Shown in pieces: positions 45,480-57,419 of a stretch of DNA of 64,000 nt (positions are counted from its first letter, which is position 1; each line of letters starts with the position of its first letter). The notes under the pieces were generated by a model. It saw nothing but the letters and a program-made list of their open reading frames with translations, did no database searches and was not told where the DNA came from. The translations under genes and the position numbers were made by a program. This DNA comes from Tetrapyrgos nigripes (taxonomy: Eukaryota > Basidiomycota > Agaricomycetes > Agaricales > Campanellaceae). Location: contig JAACJM010000094.1 in assembly GCA_013368315.1 (NCBI GenBank), positions 62,001 to 126,000 of the forward strand. The letters are read 5' to 3'.

Positions 45480-46588
45480 TCATCGTGTTGTCGTTGCCGT
45501 CTTAATTAGCCTACCTTCGGTCGTCCACCCCTCGATTTGATTGGGAGGCTGTGACGCGTACCGCATTAGCATCGATATATAGGAATGGGAACTAGAAGTC
45601 TGTGATAAACTGCCAGCAACTATAGAGTCTTTCCTTTGACTAAGTAGCTTATTGTAGCTTATATAGACAGTGATGTCTTTTAACAAACATTTCGATGGCA
45701 TTTCGTTCAGTAGCCTAGCCTTACTAAGTCCTCCTTTCCGGCAGACGTTCTGCTCCAACTTGAAAATTTCTTCAAGCAACCTGACGAATCTATCGAATAC
45801 AGCATGAGCAAAGCGGTAACAACCATTCAGAGAGTCTTCAGAAGTCGTACTGACCTTTCCCGTATCATCTTCAAACACCCATCCCGAAATCTTTGTTTCC
45901 TTAAAGAGCAAAGGATGCTTCCTAAGGTACTCCACATCACCCTGAACAACTTGCTCTATGGTAGCGGTCCCAAACCCACGATGGATCGTAAGTTGAGCAC
46001 TTTCGACAGCGTTTGGGTCCTTTGCGTGAGCTTTGAGATTTTCGATGAATCCGTCTGGGACAATGTGGAAACCACCGCAATCGCTGTGTTTGATGAGTAC
46101 GAAATGACGGGTGCCCCAGTGTTGGGCGATGAGGATTGACTGCAAGATTTCGTAGCTGACATTTAGAAGGAAGAATGAACATCATAAGTACGTGAACGGT
46201 TCAACGATTGGAAAGTTTGGACTGACACTAAACCAGCTGCGTTGCGGATCATCGTAACATCATGGTCGGCCAATCCTAGTTGCTTATGAGGGCTGCAAAA
46301 AAAATCCCCGGTGTTGAGTAGATGACAACGAGGTTTATGGAGAGAAAACTCACTGAACGCGACTATCCAAGCAAGTGACTAAATCGAAAAAAAGCCGTCA
46401 ATGAGAGCAAGTAAAGAAACTGGAGCCAGTGTAGACTCACTGATCGCAGTCTTTGGAAAGTTGTCCCACACGGCAGCGTCAACGCGAGGGGTATGAGTCT
46501 CCATATATTTCGCATTGCGATCCAAAAGCTCCTGGCTAGGAATAGATGGCGAGGCCTCGTAGATCGAAGCTGCAGAAGGAGTCGACAT
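45480..46588 (-). CDS. Beta-class carbonic anhydrase
   Basis: The start at 46588 reads MSTPSAASIYEASPSIPSQE, then LLDRNAKYMETHTPRVD. The zinc/active-site marks are present: Cys-Leu-Asp-Ser-Arg (CLDSRV, CxDxR, exon about 46357-46381) and His-Ser-Asp-Cys (KHSDCGG, HxxC, about 46085). QLGLADHDVTMIRNAAG lies between them and GWVFEDDTGKV near the end. The enzyme hydrates CO2 to bicarbonate, feeding carboxylations; probably cytosolic, as no targeting peptide is obvious. The junction after RNAAG is unclear: the obvious acceptor at 46155 is out of phase, one at about 46143 before SILIAQHWGTRH is in phase. The frame runs to 45480, but the true C-terminus may lie earlier or after a 96-nt optional intron following TGKV. 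Confidence 0.82.
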
Positions 46589-47497
46589 TGTAGTGCGTCT
46601 GAGATGCTTTGAAGCCCAAGGCAAGTTGGTGGGGAGATGCCATCGACCTAGTCAGCTTTATATGTGTATTGTGGTACCCATTGGTAGGCAAAGATATGGT
46701 GCAATCTATCAATGTTCGAGGCCGCAGCCGGTAATCACCCCGAAGTTGTACTGAGAACACCGATGGTGAGAGCAGTTAGAAATCAGCTTGTGTTTGGTTA
46801 GGTGACAACCAGCCCCGGGATCAAAAGGTCAGCCAGGAGCCTATTCGAGTACCAAGATTTCATTGCTGAGAGAATTTGAGAAATTTTGGAGCAATTAGAA
46901 ATCAGCTTTTGTTTGGTTTAGGTTACATCTAGCCCCCGAGTGCCAAACCTCAGCCAGGAGAAGGTAGGGTCAATCTACTTTGCATTAGAGAAGAAGTGAT
47001 ATTCGGTGTTTTTGCCCGAGGAAGGGAATATCTTGACGTGAAGGTTGCGAACAAGAAGTTTGCCCGAAGCGGACTCAGGCGAGTCACGGGGATCCCTGCT
47101 AACGGCAACTGCTTATATTGTGTGAAGAGAACTCGGAGGCGCGATACAAGTACATGTAACTAGATAGAACGTAAAAGAAAAATGGGAGAGGTGGGAAGCG
47201 CAAAAAAATTGACTGATCAAGGCTGATAGAACAAGTAAGACACTGAGGCAGGGAGTAACGGGATATGTATCTGAGAGGCTCATGAATGGGGAACGAAGGC
47301 TTCGGTAATATCATCGGAATCGCGATTTACTAGTAGCGAACAGTCTAGCCTCCAAGTTGGTCCTGCAATGGCTTCCTGTATGAGTCTGTCAGAAAAGGTA
47401 TCTACGGCTTGCTTGAAAGCACTTCATATCGTGATAGCGTTTTTGAGAATAAGAGATAAGAGGTTCAATAAATAAAGTCAATTCACACACCAATCCA
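46589..47497. other. Gap with an imperfect ~120-bp tandem duplication
   Basis: Upstream region of the carbonic anhydrase. TTAGAAATCAGCTTGTGTTTGG at about 46776 recurs at 46896 as TTAGAAATCAGCTTTTGTTT, followed in both by CAGCCCC/TAGCCCCC and TCAGCCAGGAG. No gene supported. Confidence 0.5.
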
Positions 47498-48245
47498 TCA
47501 ATCGCCAAATTCGCTACTATTCTCACTATCATAAGCTGGTACCAAAACCCTTACCATCTTCCTCGTAAGCATATCCATTCTCGCCAGCATCTCTCTCATC
47601 TCTGCCTCCAAATGGCTTTCATCTACCACTTCAGATTGACTCTGTACCTCAAATTTCTGAATTTGCTCTTCGAGAGCATCGCTATGTTCCTGTAGATTTT
47701 GTCGATCTGCATTTGAGATAGAAGGGATGCGGCGTCCCTTGGCGTCAGTACTCCAGTGGTCTATGGCGGGGTCTGAGAGAGACGTTAATTGTGCTAGAAG
47801 AGAATGATGCTTCCTACGAATCGCTGTACTTTAAAATGCAGCATTTCATTCTTATTCTGAGTACAGGTACGCTCTATAGTATACATCAGGGCTTGGAATC
47901 TATAGAAGTAAAAGAGACATTATTAGTTCAGTAAAGGGCGAAAGAAATAGAGAAAGAAGAGAAGTAGAAAATGAAGCAAACGTGGAGGGACACACTGTAC
48001 TCACTTCATATCCTTCATTCTTGTGATATCTCCTCCTCTCTTCCTCAAATTATTCACCACCACGACTTGATATACGAATCCAAAACTCACTCACCTAACA
48101 CTCTAACTCGACCTTGACCTTCCAAACCTAAACCCAAACCCAAAACGCCCCTCCCTTCCGCCCCTTCTCGCCGCACTTGCACTTCACCTCCCCACTTGAC
48201 ATCCCCAATATGCACCCACTCGTCCCCGGACTCGGCTTGCCTCAT
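47498..48245 (-). CDS. Unknown coiled-coil protein, 3' exons
   Basis: At least four minus-strand exons join in frame. The first has GDEWVHIGDVKWGGEVQVRR and an Arg/Gly-rich stretch. Then come VVNNLRKRGGDITRMKDMK, FQALMYTIE, and a last exon from about 47832 to 47498 (IRRKHHSLLAQLTSLSDPAI, DHWSTDAKGRRIPSISNADR, a Glu/Gln-rich helix). It ends SENSSEFGD and stops at 47498. The last exon has heptad-like spacing over about 60 residues, so a coiled coil is likely. I do not recognise the family. The start at 48245 (MRQAESGDEWVH) is provisional, because the sequence upstream belongs to the duplicated segment 48250-49330. The gene may be truncated by, or start within, that segment. Confidence 0.6.
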
Positions 48246-48249
48246 GCTG

Positions 48250-49330
48250 TCCCTTACACCAAAAGATGTGGTTCCTGAGGCTTGAGATGGTGCATGGTTG
48301 AGGCTCGAGGCTCGAGGTGGTGTGGTTGGGGGAGAGAACAAGTAAGTACGTCTTACAACTTGCATCTGGCATCTTACATCGTACCTCGTATGAAAGATAA
48401 AAAGGAGGGCAATTGGAGCAGTGTTAGGGGAAGTAGGGGGAGGAAGTAGGGGGGCGAAGACAAAAGACGGAGGGAAAGAAGAGAAGGGAGAAGGAAGAAG
48501 GGAGGGAGAAGGAAGGGGAGAAGAGACGCAAAAGAGACGAGCAGTAAGCAGTACACATGTAGCAGCTCGAGAAGAAATGAGGTGAGATAGGGATGGGTAC
48601 CCGAGATCCCGTACAACACCACACCACACCACCACTGGCAGTCCACAAAAGAGAATGAGGGCAGGGCGAGAGGATGACATACAGGACGAGCACTACCGTA
48701 TCGGAATAAGAGGGTTGAGACGCAAGAAGAAAGATGAAAGACGGAATCACGGCTCACAGCCCTCAGTCCAGTCCAGTCCACGTCGTGTCCGACCTCGTTC
48801 TCGTCGGCACCCACCACACACCACACATTACGACATAGAACAGAGGACAGACAAAGGCGGCCTCACCAGTCGCAGGCCATGAAGTAAAAGAGGAAAAACG
48901 ATCAAGGTAAAGGGTGTGTAAACAGAAACGGACCATATGAACACCTTGTTCGCGTTAGCGTCAGTAGCGGCACCCTCCCCTTGTTGTTACACCGACGCCG
49001 CCGAGTGTGTGCGTAGAATAGTCTGAATGACGTGGGGCGGAGAAATATTCATCGCCGGGATGGGATTGGTATGTGTTGTACGTGTTGAAGACAACCTCTA
49101 TACGGGAAGAAAAGACCGCCTAGAGGCTGGTTGACATTGTAGCCCAACGAGAATCCTCCTTCCAATAATTTCACCAATCTACAGAGCAACGTCAACACGA
49201 CGACTCGGACGTAATAATAGTACGAAAAAACACCTTGAAAATCGCATACGCCTCCAACACATGGACGTCAATCCCCATTCCTAACAGCGTCAGACCAACA
49301 ATCCCTTTTAATGGCCCTAGCCCACATGGT
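48250..49330. repeat. Direct duplicated segment, copy 2
   Basis: Same order of blocks as 41640-43230: CTGAGGCTTGAGA, purine-rich tract (48400-48500), AGCAGTAAGCAGTACACATGT (48540), ACCACACCACACCACCACTGG (48611), TTTCACCAATCTACAGAGCA with ACGTCAACACGAC (49168-49203), TAATGGCCCTAGCC (49309). Frames over it are low-complexity by-products. Confidence 0.72.
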
Positions 49331-50472
49331 CTAATACGCAGAAAGGACGGTGGCGACGGAGGGAGGGGAGCAGTCTTCAGTCTTCAGATCCAGATTTCAC
49401 GGAAGACGGCGAGGTTATGGGTTGGCGGTAGGCTGGAAATGAATGGGGTCAGTTAGAGACACGGAGGGAAGGAGGGAGACACATAGAGCCCAGCATAGAC
49501 CCAGCCCTCTCCCCAAGAGGCCCAGCAACCTTTTTAGCACCCTCTCAAATCCTTCTAGCCGTTTGTTGAGCATTAGCCAACGCTTCTTAGGCTTTTTTTT
49601 TTTGAGCGGCTTCGACTTGGGCGTTGGACACGCACTTCTGTGAGGAAACACCGACATTACCATTGGTGATATCGCGTAGCTTGACGACAGGTCCCGAATT
49701 GTGATGTCGATGCCAAGCTCGTTGGACGACCCGACGACCCGACGACGACCCGACGACGACGACGAAGCAAAGTGGGAGTTTGCTTGTTCATGTTTGGATA
49801 CAAAGCCCTCGGCATATCAACCCGGTTGGATGTTTCGCACCAAACTTGTCACCATGATTCTGAAGAGGACTTCGAGGTTTCCCTGCAGATTACTCGGCAT
49901 GCATATAGCATACAAAATAATGATATCCATGCCGGTTATTCCAAACTTTAATACTAGTCGCTCGACCGAGATGGCCGTTTGGAACAGGTGTCCCTGTCAA
50001 GGACTCAACAGGACTCGCCACCAAGTAGCGTGGTGGCGAACTCCACAAAGCTTTTATAAAGGACGCACTAGTTGAGATCGACAAATTCCTTCCCCATTTT
50101 CTTTCTACAGAGGATCCCCTTCCTTCTTCGCTTTCCTTCGTCGCTCTTTCTGCGTCCTTCTTCCATCTTCTTCCCGCGCTCTCCCTCAGTCCGCCTCTCC
50201 CCCGCCTCTCGGACCCAGACCAGGAGCCAGACCGGCTTTTCGTTCTTTCGGCTTGTGCTTGAGCTGTCGTATTCTTGCTCCTACTCTCTTCAGCTGCCAA
50301 AAACCTCTTCCTCTCTCCATTTCCCACCCTTCCCTTCCTTTGCATTTCTTTCGTTTCCCATCCATCAATCTACGCTCTACACTCTGCTTTATCCTCTCTT
50401 TTATCCTCCTCTTTTCTCTCCTCTCCGAACGATCTGGTACTAAAATCCTAAGAGAGATATTATCATATCATT
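49331..50472. other. Gap upstream of the DUF6533 gene
   Basis: Contains a poly-T tract (49594-49604), GACGACCC iterations (49726-49763) and a long pyrimidine-rich stretch (50090-50420) typical of fungal 5' leaders. TTTTATAAAGG at 50052 could be a TATA box with a ~400-nt leader. No coding exon supported. Confidence 0.45.
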
Positions 50473-52518
50473 ATGGATCAGGGTAGCAATCCCGGCGTTG
50501 GTATCGCCGGTATTGAAGGGCAGATGTGAGTAACTCCATTCTATTTTCTCTATGCCCTTACCCGTTCCCTGCCCGTTCCCTGCCTGTTTCTAATAGTGTA
50601 CTGATGCTAATACTTTACGGTTCCGCAGAATGGTTCATAGGTATATGTACCTCCTGAGTATCAGTAAGTCATCTTTGCAAGCTTTTCGACGTGAAGGCTT
50701 TTGTAACCCACAAACGCAAAATTTATAGCGATTCTTTTTTGGGAGCATATTATCACTTTTGGTGAGTTCCACCAAAGTTCTACCTAACTTCATCTGATGT
50801 TTTCGCATCTGATTGGTATTATTTCAGGCGATGAAGTCAACTACATCTGGACGCGGCCTAAAATCCTATCCTCTTATTGCTTCCTTATCATCCGATATTG
50901 GGGGTTGGTCGGAACGATTCCTGTGACGGTGGTGAAGTTTTCGATGATGAGTACTAGTGTGAGTGCATACCCCTTCATTCGATGCTTCACGAGCTTGTCC
51001 TTTAATTATACGTTGACGTCATGTCTCTGGCTCTGAACACTAATATTTCTGCTTTTAATTTTCCAGGCGTCAGTAAATTCCATTGAAATAAATCCTGGAC
51101 TGCCCTTCGATTTTGAACCGGCTTTTTTGTGTCTAGGTGCATGCAATACTATTCCTACTGGCTCGTTTGGGCCGTTTTGAGATCTTTGATGGTATACGGT
51201 AGGTATATTGCTTCTAAGTTCTGGCCCTTGAATCCTCCTATGGCACGGTTTACCTGACTTATCTCACGGTTACGCTGGTAGGCACCCTCTGCATGCGTAC
51301 GTACGCACTTTACGAACGGAGTCGCCCAATTTTGGTTATTATGGTTGTCGCAATTTTGTCAATAGCGGGGTTTGCTATGGTGAGTGGTACTTTATTCATA
51401 AGTAATTGGCGAACAATTTGCTGACCTCTATGCTTGCCTCTATGCTATCGATCGACATATGTATACATACGTATGCATCTACTCTACATCTATAACTACA
51501 GTGGACTCTGGGCTTCGAGCAAAATATTACGGGAATGGGATTGCATCCGGAAGGGTGTGTGGTCATTGTACCTCTCGATACGTAAGTACCTTCGTTTGAG
51601 CTCGGCAAAAGGTACCTTCACGTTGAATGCTTATCCTCGTCTTCGTCTTCGACATTGCTCTTCTCAGTGTTTTCCGTGCGTCTCTCACTTGTATTTATAT
51701 CAAACTCGTGCTCAATCTGATTGGTCGTCTTGTTCCTTCTAACACAGACCGAATATTCCCATGGATACTACTTTCAATCTTCGACTCCCTCATCTTTTCA
51801 TTAACACTGTGGAAATCCTGGTCAATGCGACATTATCACGGCTTCAATCCGGATCCGTTGATTGCGTTGTTATTTAGGGACGGTGGGTAACTTGTCTACT
51901 TATAGTCCAATCTTGGGAGGACTTATCTGTCGCTTCCTCGGGATCCATCAAACAGGTGCCATGTACTATGTGTAAGTGTCAATGCTGTAGAGTTTTTTTT
52001 TTTTACTTCATCTGCCGAGACATCGAAATATACCAGGTTCAAGCTGCTTGCGACGCTTGCACATATAATAGCAAACTATGTAAGTTCGGCTTCCCAATGC
52101 GACTGCGGGTTTACTTACATCTGTGGCTTAGGCTTCCGGGGTAGGTACCCACATGATTCACCTTGTTCTCCAACTCATTCGGCTTTTTTCTGCTTATCGA
52201 ATTCCCTTCACTTCACCTCTTACATCTCAGGCCTACACCACGGAACCCCTACTCACACTCGTATTTAACTTTTCCGGAATAATGGCATCGCGTCTGCTTC
52301 TCAACCTTCATAAATCAGTCGATGAAGGAATTCTCTCCCCTCAAAGGCTGATTGATATTGATTTTGTCCCCACTATACCATGGTCAGAAAGTTGTGATTT
52401 ACAACTTGAAATGGTCTCGAGTCTGAGGAGGAGGCACGGTCGGGCTAGTCGTAGTATAGTATTGGATACTATAGTAGATTTCGATGATGAGATATTCGAA
52501 ATAGAAAGAGACGATTGA
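50473..52518 (+). CDS. DUF6533-domain multi-pass membrane protein
   Basis: The start at 50473 reads MDQGSNPGVGIAGIEGQ. Exons 50473-50525, 50629-50663, 50729-50761 and 50828-50958 join in frame to FWEHIITFGDEVNYIWTRPK and CFLIIRYWG, the DUF6533 domain (acidic DE, then W and RY marks). Later exons give YYSYWLVWAVLRSLMVYG, CMRTYALYERSRPIL, WTLGFEQNITGMG, FPWILLSIFDSLIFSLTLWK, ALLFRDGAMYYV, FKLLATLAHIIANY and, last, AYTTEPLLTLVFNFSGIMAS with RLLLNLH. Order and spacing match the Agaricomycete family of about seven-helix proteins; function unknown. The junction between 50958 and the exon at about 51137, and the one before FPWILL, are not settled in phase. The C-terminal tail ends in an acidic DFDDEIFEIERDD. 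Confidence 0.82.
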
Positions 52519-53032
52519 CTCTGCAATATGCCAGTGAGCCACTACATAGTGGCAAATATGAGTTCTCTTTTGTTTTTCTTCTTGAGAATGCATCTCCGTC
52601 AACGCAATTGAGGAATCCATATGCGCAGTACCTCCAACATGCGGCAGGGTCAGATCCCCAATCAGCTTCTGCTTATTCTGCATCATCTCAGACCCCTTCC
52701 TTTTCTTTGTCTTCTCCTTCAGCATATCTAGGCTCTGATGTTAAGGACACCTTATATGGGATTCTGCAATGTTTTCTTGTCCATCGCGCCACAATTTTGA
52801 CCAAGGATTTATTGGTCTTTTGTAATTCACGTTGTCTTTTCTCGTCAGCGGTTGATCAACCTTGATCAAGGTTGAGAACGGCTTTTGGCATTATTTCTTG
52901 GTCTTTCAGTTCTTGGTTGTCTTTCCTTAATCAAGTTGTTGATCAGGGCTTTCAGCAGCACTTTCTTATACCTGGTTGTCTTTTCTTGTCGGGCAGTTGA
53001 TCAGGGCTTTTGGCAGCTCTTTAGTATTCCTC
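52519..53032. repeat. Degenerate tandem repeat, left part
   Basis: From about 52835 the unit TTGTCTTTTCT...GTCAGCGGTTGATCA with AGGGCTTTTGGCA recurs at spacings of about 60-75 bp (starts near 52835, 52915, 52976) and again right of the SINE-like copy at 53634. GATCAACCTTGATCAAGGTT is itself palindromic. 52519-52834 is the 3' flank of the DUF6533 gene with no gene seen. Confidence 0.55.
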
Positions 53033-53634
53033 GTTACGAGGCCCTTTAAGGCCGAGTTAACTTATGTCGACCTCGAAAATTTTACCACGACCTCAAACTC
53101 CCACCCCTTTTTCGTTGCCACTCAACCCAACTGTGTGTCGTCACCACACCACGCCGGTCTCTACTTTCCCGATCAACCCAAAATATCCAGACTGAGTCTG
53201 GACCGGGTCTACATACGTCAACAATCATGACGTCATGCCAGTGTGTTGACTCATCTCACCTTCAATGCCAGTGTCGTGCTTCATGGGATACTTACTCGCG
53301 TCCATGGCTTTCTCTCCGCAAGTATGGCCATACTAATTGTTATCCGACGTTTGCCAGTACTCGCCGCCCTACTTCCTCCGCTTCTGAAGCTTGGCTTCAG
53401 CCTCGACGCCCTCGTAATTCAGAATTCTTGCCTCTTCATCGTCATTAATTTATGTTTATGTCATACTCTTAGCGACCTGTAGCGACCTCAAAGTCTTTTC
53501 CGCAGGTTCAAACTCCCAACTTATTTCACTCATACTACTTTGCAAGTAGCTGCAACGTAGTCAATACAAGAGTGAGGTTTTGTTGAGGAGGGCCTCGTAA
53601 CTTGCCATGCGAAGCAGTGGCACCTTTCCCCAGT
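53033..53634 (+). repeat. SINE-like dispersed repeat, longest copy (602 bp)
   Basis: Runs from GTTACGAGGCCCTTTAAGGC to GGCCTCGTAACTTGCCATGC and CACCTTTCCCCAGT. Contains GCCGAGTTAACTTATGTCGA and the degenerate CTCAAACTCCCACCCC box. It splits the tandem repeat of 52835-53770. The middle holds ~200 bp lacking in the 424-bp copy at 30933, so length varies between copies. Confidence 0.75.
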
Positions 53635-54167
53635 TGTCTTTTCTGGTCAGGCCGTTGATCAACCTTGATTAAGGTTAATCAGGGCTTTTGGCGCTCATGC
53701 CTTGCTTGACCGCGTTCCCTCAGTTGACTAAGGCTTGAGCAAGGTTGATTAATAGCGTATTGTTTTCACCTGGACTTTTTTGAAGGCATTCGTAGTTCCA
53801 ATCGAGCTTGATCACTTGATCAAACTATGATCTCGGTTGGGACCAAGCTTAATCAACACTGAGGCGCCGAAATTCTTTCTCCCCCACCCTCCTAGAAAAA
53901 AGAAAGAGGGAACAAGGATGAAAAAGGATGGTAAAAAAAGTAAAAAGCCCGAAAAAAAGACGTAGAAGGGAAGGTCGGCGGGGTGCTGGTGTTGGGGAAG
54001 GCGCTTCAAAGTCAGAAAGAAAGAACGGAAGAGAAACAGAAAGTAACTCAAAGTGCTTTTCTGGCTAACTGATGTTACGAGATTGCTATGAGATTTTGTG
54101 CAAGAACTTTACCCAAAATGTGTTGGGCAATACGTTGTGCTCCAGAAGCGTCGTACTATAGTAATGC
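53635..54167. other. Tandem repeat, right part, and unassigned sequence
   Basis: 53634-53770 continues the GTTGATCAACCTTGATTAAGG repeat. 53880-54060 is purine-rich (A/G) without a supported gene. Confidence 0.45.
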
Positions 54168-54212
54168 ACTGGGGAAAGATGCCACTGCTTTGCATGGCAA
54201 AGTTACGAGGCC
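54168..54212 (-). repeat. SINE-like family, isolated 3' end (reverse)
   Basis: CTGGGGAAAGATGCCACTGC, TTTGCATGGCAAAGTTACGAGGCC: the complement of the conserved 3' domain, with no body attached. Confidence 0.65.
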
Positions 54213-55255
54213 CCTTTCCCTCAACAAGACCATCGACCACAAAAGCATGACTTCTCCGAGCACAACATCAACACCACAAAAGACGACCGTTTATCCCTAG
54301 ACAAATCTTAAACCTGATTGGCTAGCGCTTAAGCGCTTATATCCGACCTTGCGCCATCGTCGTTGATGCGATCGTGGAACCCTCGGAACTTGCCAGACCC
54401 GTTTCCACTTCGCTGGCGTGTCCCGCTTCCTTCCCCATCACCAGTGCTCTCCCTACTTCCCTGCTGGCCATTCTGAAGGGCCCTTTCAGGCTGCACAAAG
54501 GCGACCGCCGAATGGCTCCCTGTCTTCTCCGTGCCAGTCTTACTTCAGTCTTCTTTCTTTTTTCTCTTAGGCATTTGATACGGACTTGAAGATTCCAGAA
54601 GTTTCTCTTTCGGTTCTGCCGCTAAGCGACACGCTTTAAAGTATGCCCTTGCCCCTTCAACTATGACACCAACGAGTCTGTTTCTACGCGTCTGTTTCAA
54701 TGATTCCACTTTCACGGTGAGTTGTCATTCTATAACTCAGGTGTATTCTGCTGATATCCAGGGTCTCCTTTCGCAGGCCTATATATAGGCTCCGATATAG
54801 AGATAAACTGAGGAAGAACCTCTCTCTCTCGTCTCTTTCCCTTCCGAAGCCAAGAACCACCAAACTTCGAATAGTCCGAGTCCCAGACCATATCGAGTTC
54901 TGTGAGGGATATGAACTTGAATAGCATGCCGGAGTAGTACTGTATGTCGACCGTGGCACAGAAACCCTGATCCTAAAGTATATTATGCATAAGTATACGT
55001 ATCAGGGAAGCAACACTATCTCGCTTGCGTTACAGGAGACAATGCTACTGAGCTTTATCAAAGATCTGGTCTGCGTAAAACAGATGCTATATCTATACAA
55101 CCCACAAGATACAAAGTACTTCGAACTTGCTTCAAGACCAAGTTTTTGTACATGACCTTCTAAACACTGCTGGAAAAACAGGAAAAAAATCTGATTGTAA
55201 GTACTATAGATGAGGAAAGATTGAGAAATCAAAATACCTACCCCTAATGCTTTAC
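54213..55255. other. Gap between repeat and DUF6534 gene
   Basis: No gene model found; open frames at 54374-54589 and 54684-54959 show no conserved features. The right part is the 3' flank of the gene ending at 55256. Confidence 0.4.
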
Positions 55256-57170
55256 TTACACATATGCCTTACCATCTGATTTAGCCTCATCAGCGTCATG
55301 GTCCATCTCTGTGACTGTGTTCATTTCGATGGCAATAACAGGCTGAGTGCGGTTCTGAAACATTGTCATTGTCAATTACTTCTTGCATCTGTTGTATTAT
55401 TACTTCGCACTTACACTAGAAAACTGCATTGATCCTGACCTCGACAAGTAAAAATCCGAGTCAGGATTCACAGTATCAGTGCCACTGAGGCCTGGGATAG
55501 TCATTCGAGGGGCTGAGTTGGAGTTTGGAATGCTCATGCTAATGACACCATCCTTTCGTTGCTCTCTTAATACCCCCCTTTGGTTTAACCTGTGCGTAAA
55601 ACCAAAAGAAAATAAAACAAAACAATAATGAACAAAAACCGAGTACCAGATTCCCACAAGAAGTATGCCACTTACGCTGTCAGGATTGAATTGGAGTACA
55701 CTATAATCAGACAGGGTAAAATTTTAGCTCTTTCATGAAAAGGAATACATATAGAAGTGTGCTCTTACACCGGGGTAGAATCAGAAATAAGGCTATCCAG
55801 ATGGCTTGTTGAATTTGGATGAGCATTGGAAGAGCAACGGTGAGCAGCATGCGTGCTTACTATTATGAGGGGCCACCGCAAACTTTACATTCAGTGAAAA
55901 TAGGTTGATTTTTGAAATGATTTAGTCTTATACTTTGAATAGAAAAACTACACACATACCGTAATTGCTGTAGCAACTGCAGCAGCACTAAACAAAACAG
56001 ATGAAAACATTTTCAAGTTCAGTCTCAAAACGTTGCATACGTAGTGATTAAGGAAATTTCTGAATAAAAATTTAGCCTAATGCACTGAAGCTTGAATTTA
56101 ACAGTGAAACTTAAGACTTACCAATAGTCCAAAGAATAAGCTTGTCTAACAGCTCCGTGGTCCTTCATACGAGAGATGGCAGGGATGTTTAGCTGTTTGT
56201 ATTTCAATCATGCTTCTGAACTCACCTTTGAATTGCATTTTGACGCCTCTTGGAGAGAGTATATGTCATACAAGCAGTGACTGATATATCGACAACAGCA
56301 GCTATGAAATATGGTAAATGTATAGGACTCCAAATAATCATAAGAATTGCGTATGTGACATACCAGTTACCCACAGCTGCACAGTCATTATAGAAAGCCA
56401 GTAAATCAACCAGAACATGTAACATGAAATACATTCCTGCACTTACCGTGATAAGCAGCCATTTATCCCTACCAATGAACTGTTGGAAATTGGGTGCCAC
56501 AGCGCCTCTAGCGCCGGCAACAATGTTTGTAAGCAGTCGCAGCAAAGCGAAGGCAGCCATGGCAGCTGTTATAAGAGCCTGCTTATTGGCTTTCCAGAGC
56601 TAGAAGTTAAGAATTCTAATCAGCATTTGTAATGAATAGAAGGAAAGCAAAACAGAATGGAAGGGGATATTCGAATCATACCCTGTAAATAAAGATACTC
56701 TGCACTAAACCCACTTCGAGTCCGACCAAAAAGACGCTGAGATTCAAGGCCAATGGGGATTTATCAAGAAAATGGGGATCTCCCAAAATGTGTGACTGTG
56801 ACTTGATAGATTACGCATGAAATGCAGGCTTGGTGCGCGAGTTCAATTAACCTGTACGATTGGAAGTAAGCAGTACAACTTTGATGAACATATAATATAC
56901 ATAAACCTCACCAGATGAGCGTAATCTGTACATTTTTCGGATTTTGTTTAGCTGGTACAAAGATCAGATTTTAAGCCTTACCGCTGCATTCAGAAATTTT
57001 TGCTCCCCAGAAAACTGCTTGAAGTACCAATAGGTCTGAATGAACGAATTAGACTTGGTCGCTGTAATACTGTCTTGATTTCTCACCTGAACAGTAGTCA
57101 CACCGTAGAGAATTGAACTGATGGTGAAACCTAGAACCAAGGGGCCGAGTGTCAGGTCGAGGGAAGACAT
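55256..57170 (-). CDS. DUF6534-family membrane protein, paralog 2
   Basis: The start at 57170 opens MSSLDLTLGPLVLGFTISSI and the first exon ends LYGVTTVQ. The next gives TYWYFKQFSGEQKFLNAAV. A central exon (about 56458-56580) has MAAFALLRLLTNIVAGARGA, and one near 56220-56330 has FIAAVVDISVTACMTYTLSKRRQNAIQR. The DUF6534 end VYSNSILTA (about 55675-55700) is followed by LNQRGVLREQRKDG and a Ser/Asn-rich tail (55433-55600). The last exon encodes RTQPVIAIEMNTVTEMDHDA and stops at 55256-55258. The order equals that of the gene at 6817-8604, including the unusual IAIEMN tail exon. Several hydrophobic helices; function unknown. Short exons between 55700 and 56900 have approximate borders. Confidence 0.82.
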
Positions 57171-57235
57171 GGGGACAATGACAGATGGGCCCGTAGGTGC
57201 AGGGTAGCGAAAGGCATTGCAACTCTGAGCTGCGT

Positions 57236-57252
57236 CTCTTTAATATCAAATC
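57236..57252 (-). promoter_or_regulatory. TATA-like motif upstream of the second DUF6534 gene
   Basis: On the minus strand GATATTAAAGAGACG lies about 70 bp before the ATG at 57170, matching GGTATTTAAAGACG before the paralog at 8604. Confidence 0.45.
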
Positions 57253-57419
57253 CTCTGTATTGAGCGAGTGTGAGCTGCTTCTCCGAGGATAATTCTATTC
57301 GACAACCCCAATGCTGAAGGATAACCCGTCGTAACGTGCAATCGGGTTTCAGTCTTCAGGCACAGGCTTATCGCTCGTAACTACGCCGGTGCCTGACCTT
57401 CCGGCCGTCCCTTGACTTC

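Noticed and set aside
48087..48826. 150-197 codon minus-strand frames with hydrophobic stretches
   Set aside because: Their N-terminal parts are the duplicated repeat and its polypyrimidine tract; only the C-terminal part belongs to the spliced gene ending at 47498.
49890..50443. Frames of 120-150 codons rich in Arg/Ser or Phe/Ser on both strands
   Set aside because: They reflect a pyrimidine-rich leader upstream of the DUF6533 gene, with no motif and mirrored coding on the opposite strand.
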